In this document: one piece after another, positions 42,332-51,270 of the stretch
Position numbering within the stretch: the first letter of the stretch is position 1
Layout of the letters: every line of letters begins with the position of its first letter
From: Terriglobales bacterium
Lineage (GTDB): Bacteria; Acidobacteriota; Terriglobia; Bryobacterales; Bryobacteraceae
Reading direction: 5' to 3'
Assembly (NCBI GenBank): GCA_021372245.1
Contig: JAJFUV010000086.1
Coordinates: forward strand, 32,845 to 96,844
DNA length: 64,000 bases
Made by a program: the position numbers and the translations under genes
The notes under the pieces: model-generated
Seen by the model: only the letters and a program-made list of their open reading frames with translations
Databases searched by the model: none
What the model was told of the DNA's origin: nothing

Positions 42332-43342
42332 ATGGGAATTAAGCTGGGCTGGGCCTTGGCGCTTGCACTGGTAACCGTCGCCGGCGCGGAGACAAAGAAA
42401 TTCAAGATCCTGATGACGGAATGGCCTCCGGAAGTCATCGCCGAATTCCGCGCCGCCGTTCACGAAGCCGAGATCGTCACGCCTTCAACCAGGCAGGAGT
42501 GGCTCACCGAGATCGCGGACGCCGACGCCATGTATGGCCACCTGCGGCCCGAGTTGCTGCGCGCGGCCAAGAAACTGCGCTGGGTGCAGGCGACCAGCGC
42601 GGGCGTGGACGGCCACATCGCCGCCGGTATCGCGAACACGGACATCGTGCTCACCAACGCGCGCGGCATCGCCAGCCCCAACATCGCGGACCACGCCTTC
42701 GCTTTGCTGCTCTCGCTCACGCGCTGCATCAACCAGGTGGAACGCGACCGCGGTAAGGAGAACCTCAACCGCCTGAACTACCACCCCATCGAGCTTAAAG
42801 GGAAGACAGCGGTGGTGGTCGGGGTTGGCAGCATCGGCACCGAGGTCGCCGTCCGCGCCAACGCCTTCGGCATGCGTGTCATAGGGGTCGACCCAAAGGA
42901 CATTCCCGCGCAGCCTTACCTGACCAGGCTGGTGCGGCCGGACCGCCTGGATCATGTGCTGCCCGAAGCCGACGTGGTCTTCGTTGCTGCGCCGCTGACC
43001 AGGGAAACCCGCGGCATGTTCAATCGCGCGCGGTTTCAGTTGATGAAACGGGGGGCGTACTTCATAGCCGTTTCGCGAGGACCCCTGACCGACACCGCCG
43101 CCCTGGTGGAAGCGTTGGATTCGAAGCGCCTGGCCGGCGCGGGCCTTGACGTGACCGATCCCGAGCCGCTGCCCGCCGGTCACCCGCTCTGGAAATTCCC
43201 TAACGCCATCATTACACCGCACCTGGCCGGGACCTCCGATAACGCCGCCCGCCGCCGCATTGAACTCATGAAGGAGAACATGCGCCGGTTCCGCGACGGC
43301 GAGCCCCTGCTCAACGTGGTGGACAAGCAGAAGGGCTACTGA
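42332..43342 (+). CDS. D-2-hydroxyacid dehydrogenase with N-terminal signal peptide
   Basis: A 336-aa NAD-dependent dehydrogenase of the SerA/D-lactate group. The dinucleotide motif is VVVGVGSIGTEVA near residue 165. Catalytic residues are seen in SRGPLTD, DPEPLP and ITPHLAGTS, so Arg, Glu and His are in place. The unusual point is the N-terminus MGIKLGWALALALVTVAGAE, a typical Sec signal peptide before the first strand KFKILMTEWP. Export of a soluble NAD enzyme is rare, because the cofactor is absent outside the cytoplasm. The alternative is that the hydrophobic segment anchors the protein. Confidence 0.83.
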   Translation: MGIKLGWALALALVTVAGAETKKFKILMTEWPPEVIAEFRAAVHEAEIVTPSTRQEWLTEIADADAMYGHLRPELLRAAKKLRWVQATSAGVDGHIAAGIANTDIVLTNARGIASPNIADHAFALLLSLTRCINQVERDRGKENLNRLNYHPIELKGKTAVVVGVGSIGTEVAVRANAFGMRVIGVDPKDIPAQPYLTRLVRPDRLDHVLPEADVVFVAAPLTRETRGMFNRARFQLMKRGAYFIAVSRGPLTDTAALVEALDSKRLAGAGLDVTDPEPLPAGHPLWKFPNAIITPHLAGTSDNAARRRIELMKENMRRFRDGEPLLNVVDKQKGY

Positions 43343-43356
43343 GTCCGGTGATTACA

Positions 43357-43419
43357 TCGCCCGGGTCCAGCAGCGCGAAGCCGGCCTGTACGCCTCATCC
43401 CGGGCGAGGCTGGACCCGG
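43357..43419 (+). repeat. Overlapping inverted repeats forming alternative hairpins
   Basis: CCGGGTCCAGC (43361-43371) is perfectly complementary to GCTGGACCCGG (43409-43419). TCGCCCGGG (43357-43365) is complementary to CCCGGGCGA (43399-43407). The two pairings share bases, so only one can form at a time. No T-run follows. The element lies between the dehydrogenase and the S55 gene. Confidence 0.6.
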
Positions 43420-43428
43420 TTTCCACGG

Positions 43429-43434
43429 TAGAAT
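43429..43434 (+). promoter_or_regulatory. TAGAAT -10-like box before the S55 gene
   Basis: TAGAAT ends six bases before GTG 43441, which has no Shine-Dalgarno sequence, matching the leaderless pattern of other genes here. Confidence 0.42.
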
Positions 43435-43440
43435 GGGATC

Positions 43441-45204
43441 GTGCCCTCCCTTTCCTGGATCGTGGGTTTCCTTTGGATCGGCGTGCTTGTGGCGCAGCCT
43501 TTGATCTTGCCTCTGCGCGAGGTGCGGGCCGGGATGCGCGGTGTGGGAAAGACCGTGTTCTCGGGCACCCGCGTGGAAGAATTCCAGGTTGAAGTTCTTG
43601 GAGTGCTGGAGAACTCCGGCCCTAAGCAATCCGTCATCCTGGCGCGCCTGTCAGGCGGGCCGCTCGCAAGCGCCGGCGTGATGCAGGGCATGAGCGGCAG
43701 CCCAGTCTACATCGGCGGAAAACTGGTGGGCGCAGTAGCCTTCGCGTTCCAGTTCGCCAAGGAGCCCATCGCCGGCGTGCGGCCCATTGAAGAGATGCTG
43801 CGCGTTTCCCCGCCGGTGGCGCGCGGGCGGCGCGCGGCGCTCTCGCCGTTCGACCGCGATCTCACCCGGCCGCTGGCCCAGGCTGCCCCCGCAAGCGAAG
43901 GGCGAATCGTGGATATCGCCACACCGGTTTCTTTTGGCGGCTTTACGCGCGCCGCAATCGAAACCTTCGCGCCACAGCTGCGTGAGTTGGGCCTCGATCC
44001 GCGGGCTGGAACCGGTGGTGGCGCCAGCCAACGTCCAGCCGTAGCGGCGGAGCCGTTGCAGCCCGGCTCCATGATCAGCGTGCAGCTTGTTTCAGGCGAC
44101 ATGAATGTCAGCGCCGATGGCACCGTGACCATGATCGACGGAAAGCGCATCTACGCATTCGGCCACAGGTTTCTGAGCATTGGACCGGCTGAGTTGCCGT
44201 TCGCGCGTGCCGAAGTATTGACGGTGCTGCCCACGCTGTCCAGTTCCTTCAAGATTTCGACGGCGCGGGAGTGGCTGGGCTCGATCACGATGGACGCGAG
44301 CACGGCGGTCATGGGAGAGCTCGGCAGGCGCGCGCCGCTGGTGCCGGTGACGATCGCGGTGAACCGCGGGAGAGACGGCGCCGATCCCGAGCCGTTTGAA
44401 CGCTATCAGATCCGGATTGTGAACGATCCGCTGCTGGCGCCGCTGCTGTTGCAGATCGCGGCATTTTCGGCTATCGACGCCACCGAGCGCACCGTCGGCG
44501 CGTCGACCTTCGCCATCCACGGCCGGATTGAATTCCAGGGCGGCGCCGCGCCCGTGCGCATCGAGAACATGTACTCGGGCGACGCAAACATGCCCATGCA
44601 GGTTTCGCTGGCCGCCGCCGTGCCGGTGGCTTACGCGATGCAGAGCGGGTTCACGTCGCTCAAGTTGAAAAGCGTGGATCTCACCATCGATTCCTCGGCG
44701 GCCAAGCGCCAGTGGCAGATCGACCAGATCTGGACGTCCCGGCCGAGGGTACGGCCCGGTGACACCGTGGATCTGTACGTGCTGCTGGCTGGCGAAGACG
44801 GCGCGGAACTGAAGCGCAAGGTAAGCTACCAGGTTCCGCCAGGCGCACCCAACGGACCGCTCTACTTCACCGTGGCCGACGGACTGGTCACCAACATGAC
44901 GGAATTCGGCGGCACGCTCACCGCCGTGCCGCGTTCCGCGGCGCAGGTCGTGACGCTGCTCAATTCCTTGCGCGCCAACACCGGGGCTTACGTGCGCGTG
45001 TGGCGCGCCGAACCTGCGTTTCAGGTGCAGGGCGAGGATTTGCCGGATCCGCCGCCGTCGGTGGCCATGATCCTGACACGCAGCGCGGCAGCCGCCCAGG
45101 GCGCGGGCGTGGCCCGGAATTCCAAGGTGGCGGAACTGCAAATCGGAGTGGAAAACGCCGTGGTAAGTGGGTACAAGACCCTGCAGGTGGAGGTGAAGGA
45201 ATGA
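43441..45204 (+). CDS. SpoIVB-type (S55) serine-protease-like exported protein
   Basis: A 587-aa protein with a hydrophobic leader (WIVGFLWIGVLVAQ). The segment MQGMSGSPVYIGGKLVGAVAFAF is the SpoIVB catalytic-serine region (S85), and KRIYAFGHRFLS near residue 240 matches the conserved GH-containing strand. The remaining ~300 residues are beta-rich and unlike SpoIVB. In sporulating bacteria SpoIVB cleaves a signalling partner; here, in a presumed Gram-negative non-sporulating cell, it may be a periplasmic protease or a non-catalytic relative. It overlaps the beta-propeller gene (ATGA). Confidence 0.82.
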   Translation: MPSLSWIVGFLWIGVLVAQPLILPLREVRAGMRGVGKTVFSGTRVEEFQVEVLGVLENSGPKQSVILARLSGGPLASAGVMQGMSGSPVYIGGKLVGAVAFAFQFAKEPIAGVRPIEEMLRVSPPVARGRRAALSPFDRDLTRPLAQAAPASEGRIVDIATPVSFGGFTRAAIETFAPQLRELGLDPRAGTGGGASQRPAVAAEPLQPGSMISVQLVSGDMNVSADGTVTMIDGKRIYAFGHRFLSIGPAELPFARAEVLTVLPTLSSSFKISTAREWLGSITMDASTAVMGELGRRAPLVPVTIAVNRGRDGADPEPFERYQIRIVNDPLLAPLLLQIAAFSAIDATERTVGASTFAIHGRIEFQGGAAPVRIENMYSGDANMPMQVSLAAAVPVAYAMQSGFTSLKLKSVDLTIDSSAAKRQWQIDQIWTSRPRVRPGDTVDLYVLLAGEDGAELKRKVSYQVPPGAPNGPLYFTVADGLVTNMTEFGGTLTAVPRSAAQVVTLLNSLRANTGAYVRVWRAEPAFQVQGEDLPDPPPSVAMILTRSAAAAQGAGVARNSKVAELQIGVENAVVSGYKTLQVEVKE

Positions 45205-47435
45205 GACGGATGCTGCTCGCCCCGGCGTTCTTCCTGGCGGCTGCGGTCTCCATGGCTTCGGGGACCGCGAATTGGGAGATGAACTCCTACCAGGACTTCC
45301 TGCGCGGCCGCTTCAACGGGGTCTCGCTTTCGCGCGACGGCAAACTGCTGCTGGCGCCTCCGCTCGCAAGTGTGTACGCCAGCGAGCAGCCCGTGATCTG
45401 GAGCCTGGTGCAAGCGCCGGACGGATCCCTTTATGCCGGCACCGGGCATCGCGGTCGCGTGTACCGCATCGACAAATCCGGCAAGGGGACGCTCCTGTGG
45501 ACCAGCGAGCAGCCTGAAGTGTTCGCGCTCGCCGTGGCGCCTAATGGAACGCTATATGCGGCCACGTCGCCCAACGGCCGCGTCTACCGGTTTGAGAACG
45601 GGAAAGCAGTCGAGTACTTCGCGCCGGGCGAACGCTACATTTGGGCGCTCACCCTGGCCCCTGACGGCGCGCTTTACGTGGCGACCGGCGACCAAGGCAA
45701 GATCTTCCGCGTGACCGGGCCGGGCAAGGGCGAGGTCTATTACGAGACGTCGCAGACCAACGTCACCTGCCTGGCCCTCGACGGCGAAGGACGCTTGCTC
45801 GCCGGGACCGAGCCGAACGGTATTCTCTATCGCATCACGGCCAAGGACAAGGCCTTCACGCTGTACGATTCAAACCTGCCGGAGATCCGCGCCATCGTGC
45901 CCGCGCCGGGCGGAACCCTGTATGTGGCCGCGCTGGGCGGGTCCACGGCGCGCCGCGCCACAGCGGCGGCCGCTGCCACCGCCGCGTCGGCTAGCATGAC
46001 TGTGACCGCCACATCGGCAAGCGTCACGGTGAGCGACGCCGCAACGCAGAGCGGCGTGGATCTAAAGGCGCGGCCGACCGCCACACAGCCGGCGGCGTCC
46101 AGCACTCCCTCCGCACCCATCGCTCCCCTTGTGGATATCATCGGCATCGAGCGCTCCGCGGTCTATCGCATCAACCCGGACAACTCCGTCGAATCCCTAT
46201 GGTCCAGCAAGGAAGAAAATGTGTACGACCTGGTGGCGCGGCCGAACGAGCTGATTCTTTCGACAGACTCCCAGGGCCGTATCTATCGACTGGGACTGGA
46301 CCGAAAACTCACGCTAGCGGCCGAAAGCGGCGAAGGGGAGATTACCCGCCTGACCCTCGACGGCGGCTCGCTGATGGCAGCCGTGGCCAACCAGGGCCGC
46401 ATTGTGAAGCTGGGTCTGCGTCCGGGAGACAAAGGTACCTATGAATCGCCGGTACACGACGCGGGTACCGTGGCACGCTGGGGCCGGTTGAACTGGCTTC
46501 TGGAGGACGGCGCGGGTGGTCGCGTGCGGTTCGAGACGCGCTCGGGAAACTCCGCGCGGCCCGACAAGACCTGGAGCGATTGGGGCGCTGTCCAGGGCGA
46601 CTCCGGCGTAGTGGCAAGCCCCAATGCGCGTTACATACAGTGGCGGGCGACGCTTGTGCGCGACGGAGAGAAGACCCCGGTGATCGAAGGCGTAACTGTA
46701 GCGTACCTGCCGCAAAACACGCCGCCAGTCGTCAAATCCATAAACGTCACGCCACAGGTGGCCGGAGCGGCAACTGTCCGTCCGGCGACGCCCGCCGTGG
46801 CGGCCGCCACTTACAGCGTCACGGTGACCGATACGGGCGATGCGGCCCCCGTCACATCGGCCGGCACGCCCACGCAGACGCTGACGCGTCCCGCACCGAC
46901 GCAGATTCAGATTGCATGGCAGGCTGAAGATCCCGACGGCGACCGCCTTGTCTACGCGGTCCACTTCCGCGGGGAAGAAGAACACGAGTGGAAGCTCATC
47001 AAGGATAATCTCACCGAAAACACGTTGGCCCTGGAAGCCGAGCTGTTCGCGGACGGCCGGTACTTCTTCCGCGTGACGGCGTCGGACCGCCTGGCCAATC
47101 CCGCCTCCGCGGCGCGCGAGGCTGAACTGGTCAGCGCTCCTGTCCTGCTGGACAACACGCCGCCGCGTGTCACGGCCGGTGCGCCCCGCCGCACTGGAGG
47201 CCGGGTGGAAATCGACTTCGACGCCGCCGACGCGGCCAGCCCGTTGCGCCGTGCCGAATACTCGTTGGACGCCGCCCCCTGGAGTCCCGTGGAAGCGGCG
47301 GATGGCGTGATCGATTCGCTGAGCGAGAGGTTCGTGGTGCGCTTTCCCGAGCCACGACCGGGCGAGCACCTGGTCGTGTTCCGTACCTTCGACGCCGCCG
47401 GCAACGCCGGGCTCGCAAAAGTAGTTCTGCGGTAG
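45201..47435 (+). CDS. Large exported beta-propeller protein with Ala/Thr-rich inserts
   Basis: A 744-aa exported protein (signal MRRMLLAPAFFLAAAVSMA). Blades recur with the consensus LAPDGALYVATGDQGKIFRV and LAVAPNGTLYAATSPNGRVYRF, a seven- or eight-bladed propeller of the SMP-30/NHL look. Two low-complexity inserts occur, residues about 250-310 (TAAAAATAASASMTVTATSA) and about 520-575 (PATPAVAAATYSVTVTDT). The C-terminal 150 residues are Ig/FnIII-like strands. It overlaps the S55 gene, so the two are co-produced and may form one complex. Ligand unknown. Confidence 0.8.
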   Translation: MRRMLLAPAFFLAAAVSMASGTANWEMNSYQDFLRGRFNGVSLSRDGKLLLAPPLASVYASEQPVIWSLVQAPDGSLYAGTGHRGRVYRIDKSGKGTLLWTSEQPEVFALAVAPNGTLYAATSPNGRVYRFENGKAVEYFAPGERYIWALTLAPDGALYVATGDQGKIFRVTGPGKGEVYYETSQTNVTCLALDGEGRLLAGTEPNGILYRITAKDKAFTLYDSNLPEIRAIVPAPGGTLYVAALGGSTARRATAAAAATAASASMTVTATSASVTVSDAATQSGVDLKARPTATQPAASSTPSAPIAPLVDIIGIERSAVYRINPDNSVESLWSSKEENVYDLVARPNELILSTDSQGRIYRLGLDRKLTLAAESGEGEITRLTLDGGSLMAAVANQGRIVKLGLRPGDKGTYESPVHDAGTVARWGRLNWLLEDGAGGRVRFETRSGNSARPDKTWSDWGAVQGDSGVVASPNARYIQWRATLVRDGEKTPVIEGVTVAYLPQNTPPVVKSINVTPQVAGAATVRPATPAVAAATYSVTVTDTGDAAPVTSAGTPTQTLTRPAPTQIQIAWQAEDPDGDRLVYAVHFRGEEEHEWKLIKDNLTENTLALEAELFADGRYFFRVTASDRLANPASAAREAELVSAPVLLDNTPPRVTAGAPRRTGGRVEIDFDAADAASPLRRAEYSLDAAPWSPVEAADGVIDSLSERFVVRFPEPRPGEHLVVFRTFDAAGNAGLAKVVLR

Positions 47436-47457
47436 TATGACTGTTTAAACCCTCCGT

Positions 47458-48276
47458 ATGCCTATCTACCAAATCGTAGTCTTGGCTATTGTCCAAGGCC
47501 TGACCGAATTCCTACCCATCAGCAGTACGGCGCACTTGGCGCTGGCCCCTTGGCTGTTCGGGTGGCGCGATCCGGGCCTGTCCTTTGACATCGCGCTGCA
47601 CATTGGCACGCTGGCGGCAGTGCTCGGGTTCTTCTTCCGCGACTGGCTGCAGATTGCCGCGCAGGGGTTCGGTATCCGTTATAGCCCAGACCCGGATTTG
47701 AAGGAACAACCGCGGTTGTTGTGGGTGCTGGCCGTGGCGACGCTGCCGGTGGCGATTCTGGGCTCGATTTTTCACAATCAGGCGGAATCCAGTTGGCGCA
47801 GCCCGTTCGTGATGGGCGGGATGCTGATCGGCGTAGGTGTGCTCATGGCGCTGGCCGACCGCAAAGCTAACCTTTCCAAGGACATCGCGCACGTTTCTTT
47901 CCTGGACGCCATGGTGGTGGGCGTTGCCCAGGCCATTTCCATCATCCCGGGCACCTCGCGCAGCGGCATCACGATCATCGGGGCGCTGGCATGCAACATG
48001 AACCGTCCGGCGGCGGCGCGTTTCTCTTTCCTGCTCTCGACGCCAGCCATCGCTGGCGCGGCCGCCGCAGCACTCTGGGATTTGCACAAGGCCGGCGGCG
48101 TCCCACCCGACATGTGGGTGGGCTTCGTGATGGGAATCGCGTTGAGCGCCGTGACCGGTTGGCTGGTCATCCGGTTCCTGCTTGAGTACCTCCGGCGGAA
48201 TACGCTCACTTTCTTTGTCTGGTATCGCCTTTTATTTGGCATAATAGTGATTGCTCTGGCTTTTCTCCGCGTTTAG
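47458..48276 (+). CDS. uppP: Undecaprenyl-diphosphate phosphatase
   Basis: A 272-aa integral membrane phosphatase that recycles undecaprenyl pyrophosphate to the monophosphate for peptidoglycan and polysaccharide synthesis. The two catalytic signatures are GLTEFLPISSTAHL near residue 16 and PGTSRSGITI near residue 165, both intact. About eight hydrophobic spans are visible and the length is normal. It starts at ATG 47458 and is followed three bases after its stop by ftsK, so both are probably co-transcribed. Confidence 0.97.
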   Translation: MPIYQIVVLAIVQGLTEFLPISSTAHLALAPWLFGWRDPGLSFDIALHIGTLAAVLGFFFRDWLQIAAQGFGIRYSPDPDLKEQPRLLWVLAVATLPVAILGSIFHNQAESSWRSPFVMGGMLIGVGVLMALADRKANLSKDIAHVSFLDAMVVGVAQAISIIPGTSRSGITIIGALACNMNRPAAARFSFLLSTPAIAGAAAAALWDLHKAGGVPPDMWVGFVMGIALSAVTGWLVIRFLLEYLRRNTLTFFVWYRLLFGIIVIALAFLRV

Positions 48277-48279
48277 CGG

Positions 48280-50667
48280 ATGAAGCTTTTAGGTCCGACC
48301 GAACATCCACGCCTGAACGAGGCCGGTGCCGTAGTGTATGCAGCCGGCGCCATACTACTATCCCTGAGCCTGATTTCTTACCACAGCGAAGATCCATCGC
48401 TGAATTCCTCGATCGGCGCCCATCCGCTCAACTGGATTGGATTCCCGGGTTCCTACGCGGCTGATGCGGTCTTCCAGTTGTTCGGCGGCATGGCGTTCGT
48501 CTTTCCCGTCCTGCTCGGACTTCTAGCCTGGAAGTGGGTGCGCTCGAAGCCCATTGAGGCGGCCTGGGTGCGCGTGGCCGGCTGGCTGATCCTGGTGGCG
48601 AGCACCTCGGCGCTGGTCTCCATGCAGACCGGCTGGCGTTTGTTCCATGGCGCCGTGCCGGCGGGCGGGATGCTGGGCCTGCTGCTGGCGGACTACCTGG
48701 TGCGCACCATGAACCTGACCGGCGCCCTCATCCTGACCGCCACGTGCGTCACGGTTTCTCTGTACCTGGTTTCGTCGTTCTCCATGACGCGGCTGGCAGG
48801 TTGGTTCAGTGGACCGATGGCTTGGTTCGCGTCGATTGGTGAAAGCTGGACGGCATGGCGAACAAAGCGCCGCGCCGCGATCGCCGAGAAGAAGCAGAAG
48901 AAGGCCGAGCGCGCAAAGGCGCGGAAGGCATCGGCGAAGGAGCCCGTTACGGTCCAGACGCCAGAAGCAACCGCCGCGGCCGCACCTCCTGAAGATTCGT
49001 CCAGGCCGCCGTGGGAGGAAGCGGCGGACATCCCCATACGCCAGATCGAAGAGCCGGAGGCTGCGCAGCCTGCCCAGCCCCCCATAGATGGCCAGCCCGC
49101 GGACCAAGCGGCCGCCAGCCCGCAGCGCGCGCCTGCTGCACCCGCGACATCTGCATCGACCTCGGCCTCGGCGGAACACACTTACGAACTGCCGAATACC
49201 GAGCTTCTTAATCCGCCGCCCATCCGTAATCCTTACGACGAGCAGGAACTGAAAGACGTCGCGGCACGCATCAAGAGCAAGTTCGAAGAATTCAACGTGT
49301 TCGGCTCGGTGACACAGATCAACCCCGGCCCGGTTGTTACGACCTATGAATTCAAGCCCGAAGCCGGTATCAAATACAGCCGCATCACGACGCTCAGCGA
49401 GGATCTGTGCCTGGGTCTGCAGGCCGAGTCCGTCCTGATCGAACGTATTCCGGGCAAGCCCACCGTCGGCATTGAAGTGCCCAACACCAAGCGCGAAGTG
49501 ATCAGCCTGCGGCAGATCCTGGAATCCGAAGAATTCCGCGGTTCGCGCTCGCACATGGCGATCCCGCTTGGCAAGGACATCAGCGGCCGCATCAAGGTTT
49601 CGGCGCTGGACGCCATGCCGCACTTGCTCATCGCCGGTTCCACCGGTTCGGGCAAGAGCGTCATGCTGAACTCGATGATCATGTCCGTGTTGTTCAAGTC
49701 GACGCCCGACGACGTGCGCATGATCATGGTCGACCCCAAGCGCCTGGAACTCGGGCTCTACGAAGGCATCCCGCACCTGCTCACGCCGGTGATCACGGAT
49801 CCGAAGAAGGCCACTAACGCGCTGCGCAACGCCGTGCTCGAAATGGAGCGGCGCTTGAAGCTGCTGGCCTCGCAGGGCGTGCGCAACATCGAGCAGTACA
49901 ACAAGAAGATGCGCCAGCTCGCCGAGCAGCCGCGCAGCCTGTTCACCGAGGAAGAACCGGCTGAGCCCGAGGACCTGCGCCCGCTGCCCTACATCCTGAT
50001 TCTGATCGACGAGTTGGCGGACCTGATGATGGTGGAGCGCGCCAACGTCGAGGAGGCGGTGACGCGGTTGGCGCAGATGGCGCGCGCCGTCGGCATGCAC
50101 CTTGTGCTGGCGACGCAGCGGCCGAGCGTCGATGTCATCACGGGCTTGATCAAGGCGAACTTCCCCGCCCGCATCAGCTTCCGCGTGGCCACGCGAGTGG
50201 ACTCCCGGACCATCCTCGACGTCATGGGCGCCGAGCACCTGCTGGGCAAGGGCGACATGCTCTTCCTGCCGCCGGGTTCGGCGCGCCTGATGCGCGTCCA
50301 CGGCGCGTTTGTTACTGAAACCGAGATCAACCGCGTGGTGGAATTCTGGAAGAACCAGGCGGTGGCCGAATACGATTCGACCTACCTGGTGGCGCCGCCG
50401 AGTGACGAAGAAGAAGGGCCGGAAGGCGAAGAACTGGACGGCGACGAAGATCCGCTGTACGCCGATGCCGTACGCGTGGTGATCGACATGGGCAAAGCCT
50501 CAACGTCGATCCTGCAGCGCCGCCTGCGCCTGGGTTACGGACGCGCCGCCCGCATCCTGGACATGATGCAGCGCGACGGCATCATCGGCCCGCCCGACGG
50601 CAGCCGCCCGAGGGAAGTGCTGAAGAAGCCGGACTGGCTGGAAGAGGTGAACGCGGAGTATCGGTAG
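48280..50667 (+). CDS. ftsK: DNA translocase FtsK/SpoIIIE
   Basis: A 795-aa hexameric DNA pump that clears chromosome termini from the division septum. Four N-terminal membrane spans (residues about 20-185) are followed by an Ala/Pro-rich linker (about 215-300), shorter than in E. coli FtsK. The RecA-like motor has Walker A GSTGSGKSVM near residue 452, VDPKRLELGLYEGIPHLL and Walker B ILILIDELADLM. The C-terminal winged-helix gamma domain (SILQRRLRLGYGRAARILDMMQRDGIIGP) should read the KOPS polarity sequences. All parts are intact. Confidence 0.97.
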   Translation: MKLLGPTEHPRLNEAGAVVYAAGAILLSLSLISYHSEDPSLNSSIGAHPLNWIGFPGSYAADAVFQLFGGMAFVFPVLLGLLAWKWVRSKPIEAAWVRVAGWLILVASTSALVSMQTGWRLFHGAVPAGGMLGLLLADYLVRTMNLTGALILTATCVTVSLYLVSSFSMTRLAGWFSGPMAWFASIGESWTAWRTKRRAAIAEKKQKKAERAKARKASAKEPVTVQTPEATAAAAPPEDSSRPPWEEAADIPIRQIEEPEAAQPAQPPIDGQPADQAAASPQRAPAAPATSASTSASAEHTYELPNTELLNPPPIRNPYDEQELKDVAARIKSKFEEFNVFGSVTQINPGPVVTTYEFKPEAGIKYSRITTLSEDLCLGLQAESVLIERIPGKPTVGIEVPNTKREVISLRQILESEEFRGSRSHMAIPLGKDISGRIKVSALDAMPHLLIAGSTGSGKSVMLNSMIMSVLFKSTPDDVRMIMVDPKRLELGLYEGIPHLLTPVITDPKKATNALRNAVLEMERRLKLLASQGVRNIEQYNKKMRQLAEQPRSLFTEEEPAEPEDLRPLPYILILIDELADLMMVERANVEEAVTRLAQMARAVGMHLVLATQRPSVDVITGLIKANFPARISFRVATRVDSRTILDVMGAEHLLGKGDMLFLPPGSARLMRVHGAFVTETEINRVVEFWKNQAVAEYDSTYLVAPPSDEEEGPEGEELDGDEDPLYADAVRVVIDMGKASTSILQRRLRLGYGRAARILDMMQRDGIIGPPDGSRPREVLKKPDWLEEVNAEYR

Positions 50668-50678
50668 ACGAACAGATG

Positions 50679-51107
50679 TTACGCGGCGTCTTCAACCACG
50701 ATGCTCACCCGCTTGCCGAGCGCGGCGAAAGCCTGCTCGATCTGGTTCATGCGGGATGCGTGCATCAGGTCCAGTAGACGATCTACTTGCGGCAGGTGCC
50801 ACTTGAGGCGACGAGCCAGTTCGGCCTTGCCCACGTGCGATGCGCGCATGGCAAGGTAGAGCGCAATTTTGGCTTCCGTCAGAGCCGGCAGGCTCACGGT
50901 TCTCCAACCACGTTTCTTGGGTGATGGTGTAGGTATGGGTTGCCGATCCCCGATATACATGGAGAGAGCTGTCTCCAGCGCGTCCACCGCACGCGAAAGC
51001 GCTTCGGTCTCGTTGCCGCCGAAGGTGTGCGCCTCAGGCACGTCCGGGAAGGAGATTACGACCGCGCCAGAATCCTCCCAGGTCAATTTCACAGGATATC
51101 GCAGCAT
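50679..51107 (-). CDS. HicB-family antitoxin, no adjacent HicA found
   Basis: A 142-aa HicB protein of the E. coli type. The N-terminal ~60 residues form the partial RNase-H fold that binds HicA (RYPVKLTWEDSGAVVISFPDVPEAHTFG). The C-terminal half is a helix-turn-helix (ASHVGKAELARRLKWHLPQVDRLLD) that should bind its own promoter. ATG 51107 follows GAGG at seven bases. In hicAB loci the toxin gene lies directly upstream, but the 163 bp from 51108 to 51270 hold no intact HicA frame. It may be an orphan regulator or the survivor of a decayed toxin-antitoxin pair. Confidence 0.85.
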   Translation of the reverse strand: MLRYPVKLTWEDSGAVVISFPDVPEAHTFGGNETEALSRAVDALETALSMYIGDRQPIPTPSPKKRGWRTVSLPALTEAKIALYLAMRASHVGKAELARRLKWHLPQVDRLLDLMHASRMNQIEQAFAALGKRVSIVVEDAA

Positions 51108-51270
51108 GCTAATCCTCAAGATACTCACCCCAGCGCCGTGGGACAGGCACCGGCGTCCGCGCGTTTGCGGCTTGGGGCACCGGGTACAGATGACGCCGGT
51201 AACTGATCTGACCGCTCCTTCCAGTCGCGGCTCTGTGCGTTTCGCCCTGCGGCGGCAGCGTTCCGGCGCC

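Noticed and set aside
48523..50301. 592-codon minus-strand frame opposite ftsK
   Set aside because: His/Arg/Gln-rich composition typical of antisense reading; ftsK is certain.
51108..51270. A decayed hicA upstream of hicB
   Set aside because: One frame ends in a short segment (RTPVPVPRRWGEYLED) faintly like a HicA end, but no HicA core or start could be traced.
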